NCBI RefSeq assembly: GCF_042680605.1
Contig: NZ_JBHUEE010000002.1
Coordinates: 248,001-312,000, forward strand
Source: Allobogoriella deserti
GTDB lineage: Bacteria > Actinomycetota > Actinomycetes > Actinomycetales > Actinomycetaceae
Direction of reading: 5' to 3'
DNA: 64,000 bases
A model generated the notes under the pieces. That model saw nothing but the letters and a program-made list of their open reading frames with translations. It was not told the origin of the DNA and ran no database searches. A program made the translations under genes and the position numbers. The stretch's first letter is position 1; each line of letters opens with the position of its first letter. Positions 58,229 through 64,000 of this stretch are shown piece after piece.

Positions 58229-59197
58229 GTGCCGGAGGACTTCCTCATCGCGCGGAACCCGGAGGACGGCAGCCGTCTGCCCTACCTGCTGCGCATCCCG
58301 CTCGGCTCGGAAGGCATCGTGCTCAAGGCGCGGGAGATCTGGCCGCGGACGGCGAAGGTGTACTGCCACCGGGCCGCCGGGTGGCCGCGGCAACCGGAGA
58401 TCCTGCAGCAGGTGCCGGTCCGCTCGTGCGTGCGGCGCGGCGCGGCGATCGATCTGGTGCTGGACCGTGCCCGGGAGAACCGCTCGCAGTTCGTGCTCAC
58501 CCGGATCCGCGGCGGACGCGAGGCGATCTTCTGGCAGACCGCCCGCACCGCCAAGCAGGCCCGGCCGCGCGGGTCACTGCCGACCGCCCGGGCGAGCGGA
58601 CTCAGCGAGCTGGAGATCCTCGTCGACTCCCGCGAGCGCTACGCCTGGAAGTTCAGCCGGCAGCAGGCCACCACGACCGTCCACGCACTACCGGCCGGCG
58701 ACTACGCGGTCCGGGCCGACGGCGGCGAGGTGGTAGCCGCCGTCGAGCGCAAGAGCCTGGCGGACCTGGCCGCCACCCTCACCGGCGGAAAGATGCGGTA
58801 CCTGCTCGCCGAGCTGGCCGAACTGCCGGCGGCCGCCGTCGTGGTCGAGGACCGCTACTCCCGGATCTTCCAGCTCGACCACGTCCGGCCCGCCGTCGTC
58901 GCCGACGCGCTCGCCGAGTGCCAGGCCCGATTCCCCGCGGTGCCGGTGATGTTCTGCGAGACCCGGCAGCTCGCCCAGGAGTGGACCTACCGCTTCCTCG
59001 CCGCATCGCTGCGGGAGTTCGCCGACACCACCACCGGCGCCGACCGGGTCGCGGGCCTGCCCACCGGTTCCGCGGCCCCGGCCGCGGACGTGCGAGCCTG
59101 GGCACGCGAGCAGGGGTACGAGATCGCCGACCGCGGCCGCCTGCCGCATGAGATCGTCGCGGCGTTCGACCGGCGCCACGAAAGGAGCGAGCCATGA
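58229..59197 (+). CDS. ERCC4-domain nuclease fused to an Lsr2-like DNA-binding domain
   Basis: Encodes 322 residues. The ERCC4 (XPF-type) nuclease core has LVDSRERYAWKF (D133), LPAGDYAV (D158) and VERKSLADL (E173-R-K-x3-D179), the catalytic signature. After a linker, residues 286-315 (ADVRAWAREQGYEIADRGRLPHEIV) match the C-terminal DNA-binding domain of Lsr2, including the RGR minor-groove hook. The N-terminal ~125 residues are a helical domain of unknown role. The start could be GTG 58220 or 58229; a -10 is eight bases before the latter. The stop overlaps the SDR start. Target DNA is unknown; AT-rich or foreign DNA is inferred from the Lsr2 part. Confidence 0.85.
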   Translation: MPEDFLIARNPEDGSRLPYLLRIPLGSEGIVLKAREIWPRTAKVYCHRAAGWPRQPEILQQVPVRSCVRRGAAIDLVLDRARENRSQFVLTRIRGGREAIFWQTARTAKQARPRGSLPTARASGLSELEILVDSRERYAWKFSRQQATTTVHALPAGDYAVRADGGEVVAAVERKSLADLAATLTGGKMRYLLAELAELPAAAVVVEDRYSRIFQLDHVRPAVVADALAECQARFPAVPVMFCETRQLAQEWTYRFLAASLREFADTTTGADRVAGLPTGSAAPAADVRAWAREQGYEIADRGRLPHEIVAAFDRRHERSEP

Positions 59198-60009
59198 GCG
59201 TGCGCGGCGCGCGTGTTCTCATCACCGGTGCGACGCGCGGCATGGGCCGGTTGTTCGCCCACCGGGCAGCCGACGAGGGCGCAACGACGATCGTCCTGTG
59301 GGGGCGCGACGCCGATGCGCTGGACGAGGTGACCGCCGAGGTCGCCGGACCGGGCCGCGAGGTGCGCAGCGCCGTCGTCGACCTCACCGATCCCGGGCGG
59401 ATCGACGACGCGGCCGCCGCGCTGCTCGAGGAGGGGACCGCGCCCGATGTGCTCGTCAACAACGCCGGCACGGTCGCCTCGAACGCCTACGCCTGGGAGC
59501 AGGACCCGGACGCCGCCGACCGCACCGTCGCGGTCAACACCCTGGCGCCGATCCGGCTGACCACCCGGCTGCTCCCGGCGATGATCGACGACGTCCCGCG
59601 CCCGAAACGGATCCTCACCCTGGCGTCCGCCTCCGCCCTGCTGCCGATCCCCCGGATGGCCGCCTACGCCGGCTCCAAGGCCGGTATCGCGCACTGGTCG
59701 GAGTCCGTACGCCTGGAACTGGCCGCGGCCGGCCACGACCACGTCCGGCTGACCACGTACAACCCGTCCTTCGTCGACACCGGGATGTTTGCGGGCGCGC
59801 GCGCACCGTTGTTCACGCCGATGCTCACACCCGAACGTGCGGCGGACATCGGCTGGCGGGCGATGCTGGACGGGCGGCCGGTGGCGGTCGCGCCGGCCAG
59901 CGTGCACCTGGCGCGGATGGCTCGAGCGGTCCTGCCGACCGCGGCGTCGGACGCGCTCGCCCGGTCCATGGGCGTGCACGATTCGCTGGAGGCCTTCACG
60001 GGGCGATGA
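59194..60009 (+). CDS. Short-chain dehydrogenase/reductase (SDR)
   Basis: Encodes 271 residues of the classical SDR fold. The cofactor motif is TGATRGMG near residue 11, NNAG occurs at DVLVNNAGTVASN, Ser lies in ILTLASASALL, and the active site YAGSK (Tyr-x3-Lys) at MAAYAGSKAGIAHW is complete. The ATG overlaps the ERCC4-Lsr2 stop (ATGA). The 3' end overlaps the convergent mntR by 14 bases. Substrate unknown. Confidence 0.92.
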   Translation: MSVRGARVLITGATRGMGRLFAHRAADEGATTIVLWGRDADALDEVTAEVAGPGREVRSAVVDLTDPGRIDDAAAALLEEGTAPDVLVNNAGTVASNAYAWEQDPDAADRTVAVNTLAPIRLTTRLLPAMIDDVPRPKRILTLASASALLPIPRMAAYAGSKAGIAHWSESVRLELAAAGHDHVRLTTYNPSFVDTGMFAGARAPLFTPMLTPERAADIGWRAMLDGRPVAVAPASVHLARMARAVLPTAASDALARSMGVHDSLEAFTGR

Positions 60010-60667
60010 CCCAAACGGCCTCCGCCGCCGCCAAACCGACCTCGACCGGATCCTGCGCACCGGCGAGTCGGAGCGAAACCGTGCCGGCGAAGTCGCGGCG
60101 GTCGACGACCTCGAGCTCGGTGTCCAGCGCGATCCCGAGGCCGTCGAAGTAGCGCAGCACCTGTGGGTCGACGTCGGAGATCCGGGCAACCCGGACCCGT
60201 TCGCCCGGCTCGGCGAGATGGAGCTGACGCGCCGGCGGTGCCGCGACGCTGCCGTCCCGCCGTGGGATCGGGTCGCCGTGCGGGTCCCGCTCGGGATGCC
60301 CCAGCCGGGCCTCGAGCGCGTCGACGAGTCGGTCGGAGACGGCGTGCTCGAGGATCTCGGCCTCGTCGTGGACCTCGTCCCAGCCGTACCCGAGGTCGGC
60401 CACGAGGAACGTCTCGATGATGCGGTGCCGGCGCACCATGGCCAGCGCCGCGCCGCGTCCGGCGTCGGTGAGCTCGATGGCGCCGTAGCGGGCGTGGGTG
60501 AGCAGCCCTTGTGCGGTGAGCTTCTTGACCGCCTCGGAGACGGTGGAGGCTGAGTTGCCCAGCCGGCGGGCGAGCAGCGTCGTCGTCACCGGCTCGGCCG
60601 ACCACTCCTGCGCCGACCAGATCACCTTGAGGTAGTCCTGGTTGGCGGCGGTGAGCTCCCCGATCAC
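59996..60667 (-). CDS. mntR: DtxR/MntR-family metal-dependent regulator
   Basis: Encodes 223 residues. The N-terminal winged helix (DYLKVIWSAQEW...SASTVSEAVKKLTAQGLLTHARYGAIELTDAG) and dimerisation/metal domain (HRIIETFLVADLGYGWDEVHDEAEILEHAVSD) carry the His/Glu ligands of DtxR proteins; a C-terminal FeoA-like SH3 domain follows. The GTG at 60667 is 10 bases behind the permease gene. Placement after mntA-ATPase-permease suggests autoregulation of manganese uptake. Confidence 0.9.
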   Translation of the reverse strand: MIGELTAANQDYLKVIWSAQEWSAEPVTTTLLARRLGNSASTVSEAVKKLTAQGLLTHARYGAIELTDAGRGAALAMVRRHRIIETFLVADLGYGWDEVHDEAEILEHAVSDRLVDALEARLGHPERDPHGDPIPRRDGSVAAPPARQLHLAEPGERVRVARISDVDPQVLRYFDGLGIALDTELEVVDRRDFAGTVSLRLAGAQDPVEVGLAAAEAVWVIAP

Positions 60668-60677
60668 GGCGACCACG

Positions 60678-61556
60678 CTACGCGACGGCGGTGCGCCGCC
60701 GTCCGTTCCGCCGGTGCCGTGCCTGCCACACCACTCCGCGCCGCGGCGCAAACAGATGGACGGCGGCGAACGCGGCGCCCTGGGCGAGGACCACCATCGG
60801 ACCGGAGGCGGTGTCGGCCGCGTAGCTGGCGTAGATCCCGACGACGGCGCAGGTGGCGGCGAGCACCGGCGCGATGACCAGCATCCGGGAGATCCGGTCG
60901 GTGAGCAGCCGTGCGGTCGCACCCGGGATGATGAGCATGGCGACGACGAGCACGACCCCTACGGCCTGCAACGCGACCACGACCGTCAACGCGAGCAGGA
61001 ACAGCAGCAGCGCGGAGAGGCGGCGCGGGCTGAGCCCGATGGCCCGGGCGTGGGTGGGGTCGAACGCGTAGAGCGTGAGGTCGCGCCGCTTGGCCACGAG
61101 CACGGCCAAGGTGCCGGCGGCCAGCACCAGCACCTGCACCAGGTCGGCCGGACCCACGCCGAGCAGGTTGCCGAAGAGGATGTGCCCGAGATCGGTCTGG
61201 CTCGGCACCACCGAGACGAGCAGCAGCCCGAGCGCGAACAGCACCGTGAAGACGACGCCGATCACCGCGTCCTCCTTCAGCACGGACCGTTCCCGGACCG
61301 CCCCGATCAGGGCGACGGCGAGCAGCCCGAACACCAAGGCACCGGCGGCGAACGGCGCGGCGAGCAGATAGGCGAGCACGACGCCGGGCAGCACCGCATG
61401 CGAGACGGCGTCGCCCATGAGCGACCAGCCGATGAGGACGAGCCAGCAGCTCAGCAGGCCGCACACCACGGCGGCGACGACCGCGACGACGAAGGCGCGT
61501 TGCATGAAGCCGTACGCCCAGGGAGACGTGGCGAGCTCGAGGAGAGACTCGATCAT
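60678..61556 (-). CDS. Metal ABC transporter permease (MntB/ZnuB-like)
   Basis: Encodes 292 residues with about eight hydrophobic helices. It matches the ABC-3 permease family for Mn, Zn or Fe importers: GLLSCWLVLIGWSLMGDAVSHAVLPGVVLAY is the family segment, and DLTLYAFDPTHARAIGLSPRR is the cytoplasmic ATPase-contact region. The start overlaps the ATPase stop (ATGA). With the SBP and ATPase it forms a complete cluster C9-type importer. Confidence 0.92.
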   Translation of the reverse strand: MIESLLELATSPWAYGFMQRAFVVAVVAAVVCGLLSCWLVLIGWSLMGDAVSHAVLPGVVLAYLLAAPFAAGALVFGLLAVALIGAVRERSVLKEDAVIGVVFTVLFALGLLLVSVVPSQTDLGHILFGNLLGVGPADLVQVLVLAAGTLAVLVAKRRDLTLYAFDPTHARAIGLSPRRLSALLLFLLALTVVVALQAVGVVLVVAMLIIPGATARLLTDRISRMLVIAPVLAATCAVVGIYASYAADTASGPMVVLAQGAAFAAVHLFAPRRGVVWQARHRRNGRRRTAVA

Positions 61557-62290
61557 GCCGCGGACTCCGGGCTCGCGGCTGCGCCGAACGCGCGGGCGAG
61601 GTTCTCGGGGCGCAGCACCTCGTGCGGGGATGCCTGCAGGATCACTCGGCGGTGCAGCAGGATCGCCTCGTCGCACAAGGCGGCGAGGTTGTCCAGGTCG
61701 TGGGTGGAAACCAGGACGGTGCGGCCGGTTGCGGCGAGGTCGCGCAGCAAGGCGGTCAGGGTGTGCTGGGTGTGGCGGTCGACGCCGGCGAAGGGTTCGT
61801 CGAGCAGCAGCAGATCGGCCTCCTGGGCGAGCCCGCGGGCGACGAAGACGCGCTTGCGCTGGCCGCCGGACAGGGCGCCGATCTGGCGGTCGGCGAGATC
61901 GGTCAGCCCGGTGGTGGCCAAGGCGGTGTCGACACGCTCCTCGTCCTCGTCGCGCAGCCGGCGCGTCGGGCCGAGGCGGCCGTAGCGGCCCATGCGCACG
62001 ACGTCGCGCACGCACACCGGGAAGGTCCAGTCGACGTCCTCGGACTGGGGCGAGTAGGCGACGGCGCCTTGGCGGCGGGCGCGCTCGGGCGGCCCGCCGA
62101 GCAGCCGGACCGTCCCGCTCTCGGTTCGCGCCAGGCCCATGACCGCCTTGAACAACGTGGACTTGCCGGAGCCGTTCATCCCGACCAGCCCGGTCACCGT
62201 GCCGCGCTCGAGGCCGAAGGTGACCTCCTCCAGAGCGGTGACCGCGCCGTAGCGGACGGTGAGCCCGGCGACCTCGAGCACAGCCATCAC
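61553..62290 (-). CDS. Metal ABC transporter ATP-binding protein
   Basis: Encodes about 245 residues. Walker A GMNGSGKSTLFKAVMG, Q-loop YSPQSEDVDW, signature LSGGQRKRVFVARGLA and Walker B LLLLDEPFAGVD are intact. SEDVDWTFP is characteristic of Mn/Zn importer ATPases. The start is ATG at 62287 or GTG at 62290; both overlap the stop of the binding protein gene. Confidence 0.93.
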   Translation of the reverse strand: MMAVLEVAGLTVRYGAVTALEEVTFGLERGTVTGLVGMNGSGKSTLFKAVMGLARTESGTVRLLGGPPERARRQGAVAYSPQSEDVDWTFPVCVRDVVRMGRYGRLGPTRRLRDEDEERVDTALATTGLTDLADRQIGALSGGQRKRVFVARGLAQEADLLLLDEPFAGVDRHTQHTLTALLRDLAATGRTVLVSTHDLDNLAALCDEAILLHRRVILQASPHEVLRPENLARAFGAAASPESAA

Positions 62291-63279
62291 GCATCACCCG
62301 AGCCCGTGAGGCCGGCGACGATCGTCTCGACGTCGTGGCGGAGCAGGGCGAGGTAGGTCGGGACCGGACCGTCGGCCCGGGAGAGGGAGTCGACATAGAG
62401 GGTGCCGGCGAACCGCGCACCGGTCTCCGCGGCGACCTGACGCTGACCCGCCTCGTCCACGGTGGACTCGCAGAACACGGCGGGCACGTCGTCGGACCGG
62501 ACCCGGTCGATGACCGCCGTGACCTGACGGGGTGTGGACTGACGCTCCGCGTTGACCGGCCAGAGGTAGGCCTCCTCCAGTCCCGCGTCACGGGCGAGGT
62601 AGGAGAAGGCGCCCTCGCAGGTGACCAGGACCCGCCGGTGTTCGGGCACGGTGGCGAGGGCCGCGACGAGGTCGTGGTGGATCTCCTCCAGCTCCTCACG
62701 GTAGGCGCGGGCGTTGGCGGCGTACTCCTGAGCGTGCCGAGGATCGAGCTCGGCGAGCGCGTCCGCGATGGTGCTGACGTAGACCTGTCCGGCCCGCGGG
62801 GACATCCAGGCGTGCGGGTTGTCCGCGTGGCCGCCCCGGGCCCCCTCGATCGGCAGCGGGTCGATCCCGTCACTGAGGACCACGTGATCGGCGTCGACGT
62901 CGGTGAGGAACTGCGCGAACCAGGCCTCGAGGCCCAGCCCGTTCTCGAGCACCAGGTCGGCGCCCTGCCCGCGGCGCAGGTCGTCCGGCGTCGGCTCGTA
63001 ACCGTGGATCTCGGCGCCGGGGGCGGTGATCGACTCGACGCGCACATGGCCGCCGCCAACCGTGCGGGCCATGTCCGCGAGGACTGTGAACGTGGTCAGG
63101 ACGAGAGGACGGCCGTCGTCGTGCCGGACGTCGGGTTCGGCGTTGCCGGTACCCGCGGAGGGCTGCGGGCCGGCGCCGAGCGTGCAACCGGCGAGCGCGG
63201 CGCCGAGCAGGACGACGGCCAACCCGAAAGCATTCCGTCGGGCCACCGTGGCCGAATTCTTCGCCGCACCGAAATTCAC
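62287..63279 (-). CDS. mntA: Manganese/iron-type substrate-binding lipoprotein (cluster A-I)
   Basis: Encodes 330 residues. A lipoprotein signal with LAGC (lipobox near residue 31) precedes the domain. Metal ligands fit the set His (AEIHGYEPTPDDLRRG), His (DNPHAWMSP), Glu (TCEGAFSYLARDAG) and Asp (LYVDSLSR); Glu rather than His at the third position favours Mn/Fe over Zn. The start is GTG at 63279, six bases after a -10 TATGAT overlapping the upstream gene's stop; GTG 63246 is an alternative. Confidence 0.92.
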   Translation of the reverse strand: MNFGAAKNSATVARRNAFGLAVVLLGAALAGCTLGAGPQPSAGTGNAEPDVRHDDGRPLVLTTFTVLADMARTVGGGHVRVESITAPGAEIHGYEPTPDDLRRGQGADLVLENGLGLEAWFAQFLTDVDADHVVLSDGIDPLPIEGARGGHADNPHAWMSPRAGQVYVSTIADALAELDPRHAQEYAANARAYREELEEIHHDLVAALATVPEHRRVLVTCEGAFSYLARDAGLEEAYLWPVNAERQSTPRQVTAVIDRVRSDDVPAVFCESTVDEAGQRQVAAETGARFAGTLYVDSLSRADGPVPTYLALLRHDVETIVAGLTGSGDA

Positions 63280-63285
63280 CGGTTC

Positions 63286-63291
63286 ATCATA
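63286..63291 (-). promoter_or_regulatory. Candidate -10 element (TATGAT) for mntA
   Basis: On the minus strand TATGAT lies six bases before the GTG start at 63279, close to the TATAAT consensus, and overlaps the TGA of the hexosaminidase gene. It implies a leaderless mnt transcript distinct from the upstream gene. An imperfect GAATT/AATTC inverted repeat follows inside the first codons. Confidence 0.55.
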
Positions 63292-64000
63292 GCCACGCCA
63301 CGCCGTCGGAGGGATGGAAGGCCCACTCGCGCGACCGCCACAGCGGTGCCTGTGCCGCCATCCGGCCGGTGAAACCGGCGTAGCCGCCGTCGGACCGCAC
63401 GGACTGCGGCGACCACGCCACGTCCGCGACGGCTCCCAGACGCGGGAGCAGCATGGTGAACAGTTCCTCGCGCGTGGTCAGCGTCTCCGTCCACAGCGCG
63501 GCCTCCACGCCACGGATACGGGCCGGGTCGAGGTCGTCGCTGTAGTGGTCGGGGTCCCAGGCCCACGACTGTTCGAGATCCACGTGGCCCGCCCAGTCCA
63601 GGCCGAGCGGGAACTCCGGGGTGTACTTCATGTCGAGGTAGATGCGGTCACCCGGGGAGAGGATGACGTCGTGACCGCGGCGTGCCGCGTCCAGGACCGG
63701 GGACATGTCGTGCCCGGAGGCCCAGAGCTGGACCAGCGCCCCGGCGGGCAGGTCGGCCACGCCGGCCTCCTGCCACACCACGAGCATCTTGCCGGTCCGT
63801 TCGACGACGCGCCCGAGCTCGGCGACGACGTCGAGGTAGTCCTCACGGGTCATCACGTGCGCCTCGTCGCCGCCGCCGTGCAGGTACGGACCCGGCGTGA
63901 GGCGGGCCACTTCGCCGAAGACATCGCTGAGGAAGGGCCTGGTGGCCGGCTCGTGCACGGTGATCTGGCTGAAGCCGACGTCGGTGCCGGTGTATGGCTC
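63287..64000 (-). CDS. Glycoside hydrolase family 20 beta-N-acetylhexosaminidase, C-terminal part
   Basis: The frame is open to the window end (5' part missing) and encodes about 237 residues. GPYLHGGGDEAH is the GH20 His-x-Gly-Gly-Asp-Glu active-site motif with the catalytic Asp/Glu pair; later WQEA, KYTPEFPLGLDWAGHVDLEQSWAWDP and GVEAALWTETLTT contain family substrate residues (Trp, Tyr, Asp). It would release terminal GlcNAc/GalNAc from chitin or glycans. It ends seven bases before mntA. Confidence 0.9.
   Translation of the reverse strand, partial: EPYTGTDVGFSQITVHEPATRPFLSDVFGEVARLTPGPYLHGGGDEAHVMTREDYLDVVAELGRVVERTGKMLVVWQEAGVADLPAGALVQLWASGHDMSPVLDAARRGHDVILSPGDRIYLDMKYTPEFPLGLDWAGHVDLEQSWAWDPDHYSDDLDPARIRGVEAALWTETLTTREELFTMLLPRLGAVADVAWSPQSVRSDGGYAGFTGRMAAQAPLWRSREWAFHPSDGVAWL

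Noticed and set aside
60678..63279. Zinc (ZnuABC) importer
   Set aside because: The binding protein has Glu (CEGAF) rather than His as third ligand and the neighbour is an MntR-type regulator, so Mn/Fe is more likely; no Zur-type site was seen upstream.

Overview
The window is chromosomal DNA from a high-GC actinobacterium. The gene content (Rpf/G5 muralytic proteins, a Pmt-type mannosyltransferase, an Lsr2-type DNA-binding domain, DUF501, Mrf, Ppx and DivIC near enolase) suggests a member of Micrococcales or a close relative; the genus cannot be named from the sequence alone. There is no rRNA, CRISPR array, prophage or transposase. One tRNA (Gln, UUG) is present. Many genes are joined by ATGA/GTGA overlaps, and several appear to be leaderless.

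Layout. 1-6.7 kb: end of an NhaA antiporter, ppx, a YbaK-type deacylase, a complete second nhaA, then DUF501, divIC and eno. 6.1-14.6 kb: two SurA_N-type lipoproteins around an ECF vitamin-type transporter (S, T, fused A), then mfd. 14.7-16.2 kb: an imine-reductase-like oxidoreductase with the collapsed remnant of a paralogue, divergent from an HxlR regulator. 16.3-24.1 kb: a giant secreted protein (dimethylformamidase-like head, four DUF4082 modules, a perfect 742-bp internal tandem duplication), divergent from an anchored protein - MFS transporter - TolB-like operon. 24.2-32.4 kb: ABC exporter, pth, rplY, a dienelactone hydrolase, a DUF559-type gene flanked by related 71-72 bp direct repeats, prs, glmU and tRNA-Gln. 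32.5-40.2 kb: a two-component system, TetR and MarR regulators, an AlkD-like protein, an ABC-F ATPase and a DHA2 exporter. 40.4-50.8 kb: ispE, ksgA, ArsR-CDF metal efflux, two resuscitation/muralytic proteins, tatD, metG, nfo and a nicotinamidase. 50.8-56.3 kb: zinc-starvation genes (cysteine-poor rpsN, rpmG, rpmB; rpmE2, mrf, a methyltransferase; a COG0523 GTPase) with two candidate Zur operators, then a GNAT and rsmI. 56.3-64 kb: pmt, an ERCC4-Lsr2 fusion, an SDR, mntR and an Mn/Fe-type ABC importer, and the C-terminal part of a GH20 hexosaminidase.

How the genes work together. Three metal circuits are visible: zinc sparing (Zur sites, alternative ribosomal proteins, Mrf, CobW-type GTPase), manganese import (mntA-ATPase-permease with its own DtxR/MntR regulator) and metal export (ArsR plus CDF). 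Cell-wall and surface functions recur: glmU, the Rpf-like proteins, Pmt, and the secreted DUF4082 protein. The parts I consider least described are the 16.3-24.1 kb surface locus, the DUF559 cassette with flanking repeats, the ERCC4-Lsr2 fusion, and the methyltransferase translationally coupled to mrf.
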